DNA of 64,000 nucleotides, taken from contig NC_016818.1 of assembly GCF_000241955.1 (NCBI RefSeq), forward strand, positions 744,001 to 808,000. The letters run 5' to 3'. The position numbers and the translations under genes were made by a program. Source of the DNA: Rahnella aquatilis CIP 78.65 = ATCC 33071 (lineage in GTDB: Bacteria; Pseudomonadota; Gammaproteobacteria; Enterobacterales; Enterobacteriaceae). The notes under the pieces were generated by a model that saw nothing but the letters and a program-made list of their open reading frames with translations, ran no database searches and was not told the origin of the DNA. Positions within the stretch are counted from its first letter, which is position 1. Every line of letters starts with the position of its first letter. Below, one piece after another: positions 54,758 to 64,000 of the stretch.

Positions 54758-55834
54758 ATGCAAAAAGACGCCCTGAATAATGTTCATATCACTGCTGAAC
54801 AAATCCTGATTACTCCTGAAGAGTTGAAAAACCGTTTTCCTTTAAGCGTCAGTGATGAAAACAGTATTTCCGAAGCTCGCAAAACCATCGCAGATATTGT
54901 CCATGGTCGTGATCCTCGTCTTCTGGTGGTATGTGGCCCTTGTTCAATTCATGACGTCGATGCGGCGCTGGATTACGCGCGTCACCTGCGCGCACTGGCA
55001 GCGGAACTGAGCGATCGTTTGTACATCGTCATGCGTGTGTACTTTGAAAAACCACGTACCACTGTCGGCTGGAAAGGGTTGATTAACGATCCGCACATGG
55101 ATGGGACGTTTGATGTGGAAGCGGGTCTGCACATTGCCCGAGATTTGCTGTTGCAACTGGTCGGCATGGGTTTGCCACTGGCGACAGAAGCACTGGATCC
55201 CAACAGCCCGCAATACTTAGGCGATCTGTTCAGCTGGTCAGCAATCGGTGCGCGTACTACTGAATCTCAGACTCACCGCGAAATGGCCTCAGGCCTGTCA
55301 ATGCCGGTGGGTTTCAAGAATGGCACCGACGGCAGCCTGGGAACCGCGATCAATGCCATGCGGGCGGCAGAAATGGCGCACCGCTTTGTGGGGATCAATC
55401 AGGCCGGTCAGGTTTGTTTGTTGCAGACTCAGGGTAACCCGGACGGACATGTGATTTTGCGCGGCGGCAAAACACCAAACTACAGCGAGCAGGACGTTCA
55501 GGCTTGCGAAAAACAGATGGCCGATGCGGGACTCCATCCTTCCTTGATGATAGATTGCAGTCACGGTAACTCAAACAAAGACTATCGTCGCCAGCCTGTT
55601 GTGGCTCAGTCCGTTATCGACCAGATTAAAGCCGGTAACCGCTCTATCACGGGGCTGATGCTGGAAAGTCACCTGAACGAAGGCAGCCAGTCTTCTGAAC
55701 AACCGCGTTCAGAAATGAAATACGGTGTGTCTGTTACGGATGCCTGTATTAACTGGGAAACCACGGAAAGCCTGCTGCGCACAATGCATCAGGAACTGGG
55801 CGACGCGCTGGCGGCAAGAATCGCAGGAGAGTAA
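54758..55834 (+). CDS. aroF: AroF, 3-deoxy-7-phosphoheptulonate synthase (Tyr-sensitive type)
   Basis: First step of the shikimate pathway, joining phosphoenolpyruvate and erythrose-4-phosphate. The 358-residue enzyme (E. coli AroF: 356) shows VVCGPCSIHD near residues 57-66, MRVYFEKPRTTVGWKGL near 92-108 and LMIDCSHGNSNKD near 264-276, with the metal ligands Cys and His. The Tyr-sensitive isozyme is inferred from the operon with tyrA and the TyrR-type sites. Confidence 0.96.
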   Translation: MQKDALNNVHITAEQILITPEELKNRFPLSVSDENSISEARKTIADIVHGRDPRLLVVCGPCSIHDVDAALDYARHLRALAAELSDRLYIVMRVYFEKPRTTVGWKGLINDPHMDGTFDVEAGLHIARDLLLQLVGMGLPLATEALDPNSPQYLGDLFSWSAIGARTTESQTHREMASGLSMPVGFKNGTDGSLGTAINAMRAAEMAHRFVGINQAGQVCLLQTQGNPDGHVILRGGKTPNYSEQDVQACEKQMADAGLHPSLMIDCSHGNSNKDYRRQPVVAQSVIDQIKAGNRSITGLMLESHLNEGSQSSEQPRSEMKYGVSVTDACINWETTESLLRTMHQELGDALAARIAGE

Positions 55835-55840
55835 GTTTTT

Positions 55841-56962
55841 ATGGTGGCAGAACTTAACGCGTTGCGCGATCAGATCGACGACGTTGATAAAGCGTTGTTG
55901 GATCTCTTATCACGGCGTCTGGCGCTGGTGGCAGAAGTCGGGGAAGTCAAAAGCCGTTATGGTTTGCCGATTTATGTGCCTGAACGGGAAGCCGCCATGC
56001 TGGCTTCACGTCGTCAGGAAGCGCAGAACCTCGGTGTTCCGCCGGATCTGATTGAAGATGTATTGCGCCGCGTGATGCGTGAGTCCTACTCAAGCGAAAA
56101 CGATAAAGGCTTTAAAACGCTGCATCCGGCACTGCGCCCGGTAGTGATTATCGGTGGCAACGGGCAGATGGGGCGTTTGTTCACCCGCTTGCTGGAGCTT
56201 TCCGGTTATCAGGTGAAAGTGCTGGAGCAGGAAGACTGGCCACAGGCAGAAACGCTGCTGGCGGATGCCGGTATGGTGATTGTCAGCGTGCCGATCCATC
56301 TGACCGAAGACGTGATTGCCCGTCTGCCGAAACTGCCTGATGATTGTATTCTGGTGGATCTGGCGTCGGTGAAAAATCGTCCTCTACAGGCGATGCTGGC
56401 GGTGCATGAAGGTCCTGTGCTTGGCCTGCATCCGATGTTTGGCCCTGATGTCAGCAGCCTGGCAAAACAGGTTGTGGTGTACTGTGATGGCCGTGAACCT
56501 CAGGCCTATCAGTGGTTGCTGGAGCAGTTGCAGGTCTGGGGCGCGCGGTTGCATAAAATCAGCGCCGTCGAACATGACCAGAACATGGCCTTTATTCAGG
56601 CGCTGCGCCACTTCGCGACCTTTGCATATGGCCTGCATTTGTCAGAAGAGAATGTACAGATCGAGCAGTTACTGGCGCTGTCTTCGCCAATTTATCGCCT
56701 CGAACTGGCGATGGTCGGACGCCTGTTTGCACAGGATCCTCAGCTTTACGCTGACATTATTATGTCGTCAGAAAGCAATCTGGCGCTGATCAAACGTTAC
56801 TATCAGCGTTTTGGTGATGCCCTTGCTCTGCTGGAAAGCGGTGACAAACAGGCGTTTATCGATAAATTCAGACAGGTTGAGCACTGGTTTGGCGATTATG
56901 CGCCGCGGTTCCTGAAAGAAAGTGGTGCGTTACTGCGTCAGGCAAACGACAACCGCAAGTAA
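55841..56962 (+). CDS. tyrA: TyrA, chorismate mutase/prephenate dehydrogenase
   Basis: A bifunctional enzyme leading to tyrosine; 373 residues, as in E. coli. The N-terminal chorismate mutase domain (1-~90) starts [21 protein letters not shown] with the conserved Arg and Lys residues. The dehydrogenase part has the NAD-binding [12 protein letters not shown] near 102-113 and [11 protein letters not shown] near 196-206. It lies six bases behind aroF. Confidence 0.97.
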   Translation: MVAELNALRDQIDDVDKALLDLLSRRLALVAEVGEVKSRYGLPIYVPEREAAMLASRRQEAQNLGVPPDLIEDVLRRVMRESYSSENDKGFKTLHPALRPVVIIGGNGQMGRLFTRLLELSGYQVKVLEQEDWPQAETLLADAGMVIVSVPIHLTEDVIARLPKLPDDCILVDLASVKNRPLQAMLAVHEGPVLGLHPMFGPDVSSLAKQVVVYCDGREPQAYQWLLEQLQVWGARLHKISAVEHDQNMAFIQALRHFATFAYGLHLSEENVQIEQLLALSSPIYRLELAMVGRLFAQDPQLYADIIMSSESNLALIKRYYQRFGDALALLESGDKQAFIDKFRQVEHWFGDYAPRFLKESGALLRQANDNRK

Positions 56963-56983
56963 TTCGATGGGCTGATGAAGAGA

Positions 56984-57016
56984 AGGGCGTTGCAGTCGTA
57001 TGCAACGCCCTTTTTG
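56984..57016. terminator. Terminator between tyrA and pheA
   Basis: An 11-bp perfect stem AGGGCGTTGCA / TGCAACGCCCT (56984-56994, 57001-57011) followed by TTTTG on the plus strand, between convergent genes. Confidence 0.88.
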
Positions 57017-57025
57017 TTTGCGCAA

Positions 57026-58180
57026 TTACAGATCGACGGAGACGACGTTTTCGCTTGGATAACAGCCAAGAACTTTCAGTGAGCGTGTGATTGGCGCCAG
57101 ATCCTTCAGCGCCTTTTTCATCTCTTCTGAACGCAGGTTGGCCTGCACATCGATGTAAAACATCTCCTCCCACGGATTGCCGTTAATCGGGCGTGATTCC
57201 AGTTTGGTCATGATGATGCCCTGATCGCGCAGTACCAGAAGCGCATTCACCAGCGCACCTGCTTGCTGGCCGGTTGCCATAATCAACGTGGTTTTAGCCG
57301 GAACCTGATCCGTCACTTCAATGGCTTTGCGCGCCAGAATAATGAAGCGGGTGATATTTTCCTGCTGGTTTGCCAGATTATGTTCAAGCACCTGCAGTTT
57401 ATATAGCGCGCCACCGGCTTCGCTGCCCAGCGCAGCAACATGAGGAGAATTGGCTGCCGCCACTTTTTCCATCGCCGCGGCAGTACTTTCACAGTATTCA
57501 ATTTTCCAGTGAGGGAAACGGTTAATGAACTGGCTGCATTGCTGGAACGGTTGCGGATGACTGTAAACCGTCTGAATCTGCGACAAATCGGTGTCGGTTG
57601 CCACCAGCACGCAATGGTCGATAGGATTCGTCAGCTCGCCCACAATCGACAGACTGGTATGCTGTAGCAGGTCATATACATCATTGATCGAGCCTGAACT
57701 GGTATTTTCAATCGGCAATACCGCGTAATCGGCCTGACCGGTTTCTACCTGAGAAAAGATATCCTGGAATTTCTGACAGCCGCACTCGATGAACTGGTCG
57801 AAATGACGGGCGGCAAACTGACGGGCGGCGAGGTGTGAATATGAACCTTTCGGACCGAGGAAAGCGATGCGGGCGGAGTCAGAAGGGGTGTTATTCAGAT
57901 GTTGTTGCAAAAGCGCCTGTTGCGTGAGAACAGAATCTTCAATGATCAACTGATAAACGCGGGTGATGTAATGCCCGTCCAGCCCCTGCTTTTTCCCCTC
58001 CTGAATCAGCGTGTTAATCAATTCTGCTTCGCGTTCTTTATCGCGAATAGGGCGGTGAGAGTGCATTTTGGATTGCGCGACCTCAATTGCCATCGTACGT
58101 CGTTCTGCCAGCAGGGCCAGCAGTTTCAGGTCTAATGCGCTGATACGTTCGCGCAGTGCCAGTAATGAATTCTCGGTCAT
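57026..58180 (-). CDS. pheA: PheA, chorismate mutase/prephenate dehydratase
   Basis: A bifunctional enzyme leading to phenylalanine; 384 residues (E. coli 386). The chorismate mutase domain is residues 1-~90. The dehydratase domain contains [17 protein letters not shown] near 108-124 and [15 protein letters not shown] near 177-191. The C-terminal ACT domain has the Phe-binding [10 protein letters not shown] and [12 protein letters not shown] motifs near 307-340. Expression is controlled by the pheL attenuator upstream. Confidence 0.97.
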   Translation of the reverse strand: MTENSLLALRERISALDLKLLALLAERRTMAIEVAQSKMHSHRPIRDKEREAELINTLIQEGKKQGLDGHYITRVYQLIIEDSVLTQQALLQQHLNNTPSDSARIAFLGPKGSYSHLAARQFAARHFDQFIECGCQKFQDIFSQVETGQADYAVLPIENTSSGSINDVYDLLQHTSLSIVGELTNPIDHCVLVATDTDLSQIQTVYSHPQPFQQCSQFINRFPHWKIEYCESTAAAMEKVAAANSPHVAALGSEAGGALYKLQVLEHNLANQQENITRFIILARKAIEVTDQVPAKTTLIMATGQQAGALVNALLVLRDQGIIMTKLESRPINGNPWEEMFYIDVQANLRSEEMKKALKDLAPITRSLKVLGCYPSENVVSVDL

Positions 58181-58234
58181 GTCGTTACCCTTTTAGATGT
58201 TCTTTCTTTCAGCAAAATGTGTAAAACGCAGGCA

Positions 58235-58263
58235 TAAAAAAAGCCCCCTTTTCAGGAGGCTTT
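58235..58263 (-). terminator. pheA attenuator terminator
   Basis: Minus-strand stem AAAGCCTCCT / AGGGGGCTTT with a GAAA loop and seven T (58263-58235), between pheL and pheA. Charged tRNA-Phe would let this form and stop transcription before pheA. Confidence 0.9.
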
Positions 58264-58309
58264 GTTGTTCGTCTTCGCATTTATTCTTTCGCGACGAAAC
58301 GCCTCCCAA

Positions 58310-58357
58310 TCAGGGGAAGGTAAAAAAGAATGCGAAGAAAAACAGACGGGAATTCAT
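58310..58357 (-). CDS. pheL: PheL, pheA leader peptide
   Basis: A 15-residue leader [15 protein letters not shown] with seven Phe, ending in TGA, upstream of the attenuator hairpin. E. coli PheL is [15 protein letters not shown], so the Phe-rich part is identical. Ribosome stalling at these codons when Phe is scarce favours the antiterminator. Confidence 0.96.
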   Translation of the reverse strand: [15 protein letters not shown]

Positions 58358-58441
58358 CTATGCGTTGTTTCCATAAGTTTGAGCAGAGTCTTAAAGTAAC
58401 CGCAGGGTTTTCCTTGTGTCAATAACATTTCCTTCAGGCAC

Positions 58442-58466
58442 AAAAAACGCGCTCCGCGGAGCGCGT
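58442..58466 (-). terminator. Terminator after raiA
   Basis: A perfect palindromic stem ACGCGCTCCGCGGAGCGCGT (58447-58466) followed on the minus strand by a T run (58446-58442). Confidence 0.85.
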
Positions 58467-58492
58467 GGTTACTGACATGTCGGATAACCCGG

Positions 58493-58837
58493 TTATTCCT
58501 CTTCTTCCTGCACCGGTTCCAGATTGAGTTCTTTAACGCCGGACTCTGCACGGCGGGCCTCACCCTTGTGCTGCGCTTTGTTGAGCTGACGCTCAAGCTT
58601 GGTGGTCATTTCGTTAATCGCAGCGTACATGTCATCGTGCGTGGCACTGGCAACCAGTTTTCCGTTTGGTGTACTGATAGTCGCATCGGCGACAAATCCC
58701 TGAGGTTCTTTCGACAGGATGATGTGCGGATTAATCAGCTGAGTTTGCCATTTATCCAGTTTTTTCAGACGGCCTTCGATGTGTTCACGAATAGCAGCAG
58801 TGATGTCCATTTGTTTACTGGTAATGTTGACTGTCAT
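58493..58837 (-). CDS. raiA: RaiA/YfiA, ribosome-associated inhibitor
   Basis: Binds the 30S A and P sites and blocks translation in cold or stationary phase, keeping 70S ribosomes as monomers. The 114-residue protein (E. coli 113) starts [20 protein letters not shown] and has the acidic tail VQEEEE. ATG at 58837 is used; an in-frame start 26 codons upstream is unlikely. Confidence 0.96.
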   Translation of the reverse strand: MTVNITSKQMDITAAIREHIEGRLKKLDKWQTQLINPHIILSKEPQGFVADATISTPNGKLVASATHDDMYAAINEMTTKLERQLNKAQHKGEARRAESGVKELNLEPVQEEEE

Positions 58838-59072
58838 ATAACTTACCTCTCTTCTTTCCGTCTCCGATGAATCCAACATACCAGCCTTTTTTACGAAATG
58901 CGTCCCCAGGCTCACGGTTTTTTGTCACTTTTTGTCAACTTTGACGTTTATGTGATGCAAGGTAATTAATGGCCGGAAAGGCCTTGAGACTTCATTCAGG
59001 AGCAGGCATGATTGATGGGATCAGTGTGTTATTCTTTCCTGTGTTTCTGCGATTCTCCCCTGAAAAAGAGCC

Positions 59073-59101
59073 AAAAAAAACGGCAGCCTGAGCTACCGTT
59101 T
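59073..59101 (-). terminator. Terminator after bamD
   Basis: Minus-strand stem AAACGGTAGC / GCTGCCGTTT with a TCAG loop (one G-T pair) and a run of eight T, directly behind bamD. The remaining gap to raiA (58838-59072) shows no gene; it must contain the raiA promoter. Confidence 0.88.
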
Positions 59102-59119
59102 GTCTACGGACATGTGAAA

Positions 59120-59854
59120 TTACGCTGCGCTGTTGGCGGCAATAATTTTCGCGACTTTATCAGCCTGAGTGTTCAGCTGCAGTTCGCGGTAGGCGTTTTC
59201 CATCAACGGCAACGCATCATGCGTTGCTTTTGTATCCGGGTAATCTTTCAGCATTTGCTCTACACGGTTAACGACAGCGACGTAAGCACCGCGTTTAGTG
59301 TAGTATTGCACCACTGACAGTTCGTATTTCGCCAAACGATCTTTCAGGAACACCAAACGTTTAGTCGCGTCTGTAGCGTACTGGCTGTTTGGATACGTGT
59401 GGATCAGCTGGCTGAAATCACGGAATGCTGCACGTGCATGCTGTGGATCACGGTCTGAACGATCAACCCCGAAAAATCCTTGCAGTGCACTGTCATCCAA
59501 CGCCATATCCGTTAAACCACGCATATACATGACGTAGTCGATATTCGGATGGGTTGGGTTCAGACGCATAAAGCGATCAATAGAAGCCTGAGCCATAGGC
59601 AAGTCAGCAGACTTGTAATAGGCATAAATCAGATCTAACTGAACTTGCTGCGAGTAAGGCCCAAACGGGTAGCGGTTATCCAGCGCTTCTAATTGCGCAA
59701 TAGCGCCTTTAAAGTTACCGTCCTGCAGCTTTTGCTGGGCAGTGGCATAAAGGACGTTAGGCGGGTTATCGGGAACCGTTTCTTTGGAACTGGAGCAACC
59801 GACCAGCGCCAGGCTCAACGTGGCTGCTGCCACCAGATATTTCACACGCGTCAT
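59120..59854 (-). CDS. bamD: BamD, outer-membrane protein assembly lipoprotein
   Basis: Essential lipoprotein of the BAM complex that inserts beta-barrel proteins. The signal peptide ends in the lipobox LVGC (Cys at residue 20). Five TPR-like repeats follow (for example [20 protein letters not shown] near 35-54, [20 protein letters not shown] near 68-87). The 244-residue length matches the family (245). Divergent from rluD. Confidence 0.97.
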   Translation of the reverse strand: MTRVKYLVAAATLSLALVGCSSSKETVPDNPPNVLYATAQQKLQDGNFKGAIAQLEALDNRYPFGPYSQQVQLDLIYAYYKSADLPMAQASIDRFMRLNPTHPNIDYVMYMRGLTDMALDDSALQGFFGVDRSDRDPQHARAAFRDFSQLIHTYPNSQYATDATKRLVFLKDRLAKYELSVVQYYTKRGAYVAVVNRVEQMLKDYPDTKATHDALPLMENAYRELQLNTQADKVAKIIAANSAA

Positions 59855-59984
59855 GACGTTTTGATTATCCTCAGGTGTTATTCTGGGAGACTGTCCGTTA
59901 AGCTCCCGACAAAGACCAGCTACAATAGCACATTATTTTAAACGGCATCGCCGTGAAAACCCAACGTTAACCAAGAAGCTGCAT

Positions 59985-60962
59985 ATGGCACAACAAGTAC
60001 AACTCACCGCAACGGTGGCCGAATCTCAACTCGGTCAACGGTTAGATCAGGCTTTGGCCGAATTGTTCCCTGATTATTCAAGATCTCGCATAAAAGATTG
60101 GATCCTTGAAGACAGGGTCACGGTCAATGGCAAAAAAGTGACCAAACCAAAAGAAAAAGTGTTGGGTGGCGAGGCTATCGCAATCGATGCGCAAATTGAA
60201 GAAGAAGCGCGTTGGCTGCCACAAGATATCGCTTTAGATATCGTGTATGAAGATACTGATATTTTAGTCATCAATAAACCCCGCGATCTGGTTGTTCATC
60301 CGGGCGCAGGGAATCCTGATGGCACGGTACTGAATGCGCTGCTGCATTATTACCCGGCAATTATTGATGTACCGCGCTGCGGCATCGTGCATCGCCTGGA
60401 TAAAGATACCACCGGTCTGATGGTGATCGCCAAATCGGTGCCCGCACAAACGCACCTGGTGACCGCACTTCAGGCCCGCGAAATTACCCGCGAATATGAA
60501 GCAGTGGCGATTGGTACAATGACGGCAGGCGGCACTGTGAATGAGCCGATTGCGCGCCATTCCACCAAGCGTACGCATATGGCGGTTCATCCGACAGGAA
60601 AACCGGCGACTACGCATTACCGCATCATGGAGCATTTCCGTGCTCATACGCGTCTGCGCTTGCGTCTGGAGTCAGGTCGCACACACCAGATCCGTGTGCA
60701 TATGGCGCACATTAACCACCCTCTGTTAGGCGATCAGCTTTATGGCGGCCGTCCGCGTCTGCCGAAAGGCGCCTCAGAATCGTTCATTAATATGCTGCGC
60801 GGGTTCGATCGTCAGGCTCTTCACGCTACTATGCTGCGCCTTTATCATCCGGTCACTGGTATTCAGATGGAATGGCATGCGCCAATTCCTCAGGATATGG
60901 TTGATCTGATTAATGCGCTCAAAGCAGATACTGAAGAGTTCAAGGATCAGATGAACTGGTAA
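59985..60962 (+). CDS. rluD: RluD, 23S rRNA pseudouridine synthase
   Basis: Makes pseudouridines 1911, 1915 and 1917 in helix 69 of 23S rRNA. The 325-residue protein has an N-terminal S4 domain (about 15-75) and the catalytic Asp139 in VHRLDKDTTG, at the E. coli position. The stop overlaps the start of pgeF (TAATG). Confidence 0.97.
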   Translation: MAQQVQLTATVAESQLGQRLDQALAELFPDYSRSRIKDWILEDRVTVNGKKVTKPKEKVLGGEAIAIDAQIEEEARWLPQDIALDIVYEDTDILVINKPRDLVVHPGAGNPDGTVLNALLHYYPAIIDVPRCGIVHRLDKDTTGLMVIAKSVPAQTHLVTALQAREITREYEAVAIGTMTAGGTVNEPIARHSTKRTHMAVHPTGKPATTHYRIMEHFRAHTRLRLRLESGRTHQIRVHMAHINHPLLGDQLYGGRPRLPKGASESFINMLRGFDRQALHATMLRLYHPVTGIQMEWHAPIPQDMVDLINALKADTEEFKDQMNW

Positions 60963-61699
60963 TGAGCGCCCTTATCCAGCCTCAGTGGCCGCAACCGGCA
61001 TCGGTGCGGTCATGTGCAACAACCCGTGAAGGAGGCGTCAGTTTGCCTCCTTACGGGGCGCTCAACCTCGGCAGCCATGTCGGGGATTCTCCTGAAGATG
61101 TCGCTGCGAACCGCCAGCGTTTAATCGAACTTGGCGGTCTGCCTGCTGCGCCACACTGGCTGGAGCAGGTGCATGGCACCGATGTTATTCGTTTAACGAC
61201 CGAAACGCCCCCTGTCTCCTCACTGATTGCTGATGCGGCGTATACCCGCGAATCAGGCGTTGTGTGTGCAGCAATGACGGCGGACTGCTTGCCGGTGCTG
61301 TTCTGCAGCAGGAATGGCGATGAAGTGGCAGCAGCCCACGCCGGCTGGCGTGGTTTGTGTGCGGGTGTGTTAGAAAACACAGTGGCCTGTTTTGAAGCGA
61401 CGCCTGCAGACGTGATGGCGTGGATGGGACCTGCGATTGGCCCTTCTCATTTTGAAGTTGGCGGTGAAGTACGTGAAGCTTTTATGGCTGTGGACTCTGC
61501 CGCATCAGCCGCTTTTACACCTGCAGGGTCCAAATTTATGGCCGACATTTATCAACTTGCACGGTTTCGCTTGCAAGCTGCGGGCATCACCGCTATCTAC
61601 GGCGGTGAATATTGCACCGTGACAAACAGCAACAAATTTTACTCTTACCGGCGCGACGGAATTACCGGACGGCTGGCAAGTTTAATTTGGCTGATATAA
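60962..61699 (+). CDS. pgeF: PgeF/YfiH, peptidoglycan editing factor (laccase-domain protein)
   Basis: A 245-residue multicopper-oxidase-like protein. The E. coli homologue removes wrongly incorporated serine from peptidoglycan precursors. The conserved metal/active residues are visible in HWLEQVHGTDV (His near 71), MTADCLPVLFC (Cys near 106) and AAAHAGWRGLC (His near 123). It overlaps rluD by one base, so the two are translated together. Confidence 0.95.
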   Translation: MSALIQPQWPQPASVRSCATTREGGVSLPPYGALNLGSHVGDSPEDVAANRQRLIELGGLPAAPHWLEQVHGTDVIRLTTETPPVSSLIADAAYTRESGVVCAAMTADCLPVLFCSRNGDEVAAAHAGWRGLCAGVLENTVACFEATPADVMAWMGPAIGPSHFEVGGEVREAFMAVDSAASAAFTPAGSKFMADIYQLARFRLQAAGITAIYGGEYCTVTNSNKFYSYRRDGITGRLASLIWLI

Positions 61700-61763
61700 C
61701 CTATTGAATCAAGACGATCCATCGCGCATAACCGCTGTCCTCAGAATATACTGCCAAGATAAC

Positions 61764-61791
61764 CTTGAAAACGTGAGGGTTGACCTCATCT
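61764..61791 (+). promoter_or_regulatory. Sigma-32 (heat-shock) promoter of clpB
   Basis: CTTGAAA (61764-61770), 13-base spacer, CCTCATCT (61784-61791), close to the sigma-32 consensus CTTGAAA and CCCCATNT, 39 bases before the clpB start. Confidence 0.88.
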
Positions 61792-61829
61792 AATCTCCAG
61801 TAGCAATTTTGTTCAGTATTGGAGGTGTT

Positions 61830-64000
61830 ATGCGTCTGGATCGTCTTACCAGCAAATTCCAGCTTGCCCTCGCGGATGCCCAGTCACTCGCGCTCGGGCG
61901 CGACAATCAATTTATCGAACCTGTTCACCTGATGAGTGCATTGCTCACTCAGGAAGGCGGAACCGTGCGTCCTTTATTAACAGCGGCTGGGGTTGATACC
62001 CAGAAACTGCGCACGGACGTTGATCAGGCTTTGGGGCGTTTGCCGCAAGTTGAAGGTACCGGCGGTGATGTTCAACCATCCCATGAGCTGGTACGTGTTT
62101 TAAATCTTTGTGACAAATTGGCACAACAACGTGCCGATACTTTCATCTCTTCAGAACTGTTTGTTCTGGCTGTGATGAAAGACCGCGGCTCTTTAACGGA
62201 TCTGTTAAAAGCCTGTGGTGCAACGGCCGAGAAAATCACAACGGCTATCGATCAAATGCGTGGGGGTGAGAAAGTGGATGACCAGAATGCCGAAGACCAA
62301 CGTCAGGCATTGAAAAAATTCACTATCGATCTGACCGAACGTGCCGAGCAGGGCAAACTGGATCCGGTTATCGGTCGTGATGAAGAAATTCGCCGGACCA
62401 TTCAGGTTCTGCAACGTCGTACCAAAAATAACCCGGTTCTGATTGGTGAACCAGGTGTCGGTAAAACCGCGATTGCGGAAGGACTGGCACAGCGCATCAT
62501 TAATGGTGAAGTGCCCGAAGGCCTGAAAAATAAACGCGTACTTTCATTAGATATGGGCGCCCTTGTGGCCGGGGCTAAATACCGTGGGGAATTTGAAGAA
62601 CGACTGAAAGGTGTCCTGAGCGATCTCGCTAAACAGGAAGGCAATGTCATTCTGTTTATCGACGAATTGCACACCATGGTCGGTGCCGGTAAAGCCGATG
62701 GCGCGATGGATGCCGGTAATATGCTTAAACCGGCATTAGCGCGGGGGGAACTTCATTGTGTGGGCGCGACGACATTAAACGAATATCGTCAGTTTATCGA
62801 GAAAGATGCAGCGTTAGAGCGACGTTTCCAAAAAGTGTTTGTCGCCGAGCCGTCTGTTGAAGATACCATTGCTATTTTGCGTGGCCTGAAAGAACGCTAT
62901 GAGCTGCATCACCATGTGCAGATTACTGACCCGGCAATTGTTGCGGCAGCTACATTGTCGCACCGTTATATTTCTGACCGTCAGTTACCGGATAAAGCGA
63001 TCGACCTTATCGATGAAGCAGCATCCAGCATTCGTATGCAAATGGATTCCAAACCTGAATCTCTGGACCGTCTCGAACGTCGTATTATCCAGCTCAAACT
63101 GGAACAGCAGGCGCTGAAAAAAGAGTCTGATGATGCCAGCGTGAAACGCCTGGAAATGCTGGAAACCGAACTGAACCAGAAAGAGCGTGAATATTCTGAG
63201 CTGGAAGAAGAATGGAAAGCCGAGAAAGCCTCCCTGACCGGCACGCAGAATATTAAAGCCGAACTGGAGCAGGCTAAGATCACGCTTGAACAGGCCCGTC
63301 GTGTTGGCGACCTGGGTCGGATGTCAGAATTGCAGTACGGGAAAATTCCTGAACTGGAAAAACAACTGGCAGCTGCAACTCAGGCTGAAGGTAAGACCAT
63401 GAAGCTGTTACGAAACCGCGTGACAGATGTGGAAATTGCCGATGTGCTGGCGCGCTGGACCGGCATTCCGGTTGCCCGGATGCTGGAAAGTGAGCGTGAA
63501 AAACTGCTGCGCATGGAAGAAGAACTGCATAACCGCGTAATCGGCCAGAACGAAGCGGTGGAAGCGGTATCTAATGCGATTCGTCGTAGCCGCGCAGGGT
63601 TGTCAGATCCAAACCGTCCGATCGGGTCATTCCTTTTCCTCGGTCCGACCGGTGTGGGTAAAACAGAGCTGTGTAAAGCGCTGGCGACATTCCTGTTTAA
63701 CAGTGATGACGCGATGGTTCGTATCGATATGTCAGAGTTTATGGAGAAACACTCGGTTTCACGTCTGGTCGGTGCGCCTCCGGGCTATGTCGGTTATGAG
63801 GAAGGTGGCTATCTGACAGAAGCTGTCCGTCGTCGTCCTTATTCTGTCATCTTATTAGATGAAGTGGAAAAGGCGCACCCGGATGTTTTCAACATCTTAT
63901 TGCAGGTGTTGGATGACGGTCGCTTGACTGACGGGCAGGGCAGAACGGTCGACTTCCGTAACACGGTTGTCATCATGACGTCTAACCTGGGTTCTGACAT
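61830..64000 (+). CDS. clpB: ClpB, disaggregase chaperone, N-terminal 723 residues
   Basis: Hsp100 chaperone that with DnaK pulls proteins out of aggregates. The gene runs off the window, and 723 complete codons are present. Visible parts are the N-domain ([20 protein letters not shown] to about 145), first ATPase Walker A GEPGVGKT near 206-213 and Walker B ILFIDELH, the coiled-coil M-domain near 410-525, and second Walker A GPTGVGKT near 605-612 with the [15 protein letters not shown] segment. ATG 61830 follows GGAGGTGTT, so the internal alternative start for the short form is not needed to explain it. Confidence 0.98.
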   Translation, partial: MRLDRLTSKFQLALADAQSLALGRDNQFIEPVHLMSALLTQEGGTVRPLLTAAGVDTQKLRTDVDQALGRLPQVEGTGGDVQPSHELVRVLNLCDKLAQQRADTFISSELFVLAVMKDRGSLTDLLKACGATAEKITTAIDQMRGGEKVDDQNAEDQRQALKKFTIDLTERAEQGKLDPVIGRDEEIRRTIQVLQRRTKNNPVLIGEPGVGKTAIAEGLAQRIINGEVPEGLKNKRVLSLDMGALVAGAKYRGEFEERLKGVLSDLAKQEGNVILFIDELHTMVGAGKADGAMDAGNMLKPALARGELHCVGATTLNEYRQFIEKDAALERRFQKVFVAEPSVEDTIAILRGLKERYELHHHVQITDPAIVAAATLSHRYISDRQLPDKAIDLIDEAASSIRMQMDSKPESLDRLERRIIQLKLEQQALKKESDDASVKRLEMLETELNQKEREYSELEEEWKAEKASLTGTQNIKAELEQAKITLEQARRVGDLGRMSELQYGKIPELEKQLAAATQAEGKTMKLLRNRVTDVEIADVLARWTGIPVARMLESEREKLLRMEEELHNRVIGQNEAVEAVSNAIRRSRAGLSDPNRPIGSFLFLGPTGVGKTELCKALATFLFNSDDAMVRIDMSEFMEKHSVSRLVGAPPGYVGYEEGGYLTEAVRRRPYSVILLDEVEKAHPDVFNILLQVLDDGRLTDGQGRTVDFRNTVVIMTSNLGSD

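Overview
The window is a chromosomal segment of an enterobacterium. Gene order (cysNC-ygbE-ftsB-ispDF-truD-surE-pcm-nlpD-rpoS-mutS, then mltB-pncC-recA-recX-alaS-csrA-tRNAs-yqaBA-gshA-micA-luxS directly followed by corB-ypjD/ffh-rpsP-rimM-trmD-rplS, then aroF-tyrA/pheA-raiA-bamD/rluD-pgeF-clpB) and protein lengths fit Enterobacterales. The joining of luxS to the ffh region, which is not the E. coli arrangement, points to a Yersiniaceae-type genome such as Rahnella, Ewingella, Rouxiella or Serratia. The genus is inferred from memory of gene order and was not tested by alignment.

Layout. (1) 1-10384: core genes for sulfate activation, division, isoprenoids, tRNA pseudouridylation, stress survival (surE-pcm-nlpD-rpoS) and, convergently, mutS. 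(2) 10385-18748: an AT-rich chaperone-usher fimbrial island with a major pilin, chaperone, usher, four minor pilins and a putative two-domain tip adhesin. The adhesin gene carries a run of eight G just before its pilin domain. (3) 19048-21708: one large unrecognised protein with repeated beta-rich modules and a possible sugar-active C-terminal domain. (4) 21862-39334: core genes, including the SOS-controlled recA, a tRNA-Ser plus three identical tRNA-Arg genes with repeated spacers ending in tRNA 3' tails, the MicA small RNA opposite the gshA-luxS gap, and the rpsP-rimM-trmD-rplS operon. (5) 39426-54467: a P2/186-like phage tail and lysis locus without head genes, inserted between rplS and aroF. 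(6) 54758-64000: aroF-tyrA under TyrR-type sites, pheA with its pheL attenuator, raiA, bamD, rluD-pgeF and the first two thirds of clpB behind a sigma-32 promoter.

The most interesting system is region 5. It keeps a 186-type CI repressor, a shortened HUH replication protein, lysis genes (holin, redox-controlled SAR endolysin, nested spanin pair), tail and baseplate genes X, R, V, W, J, I, H, FI, FII, E/E', T, U and D, and the late activator Ogr. It has no terminase, portal, scaffold, capsid, head completion, tail-completion S, fibre chaperone G or integrase. A perfect LexA box overlaps a promoter for a 64-residue unknown protein immediately upstream of the tail and lysis genes, and copies of TGTTGTGCCA stand before X, V and FI. 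The simplest reading is a domesticated, DNA-damage-induced contractile tailocin (R-type bacteriocin) with a compact collar-type fibre and a short tape measure.
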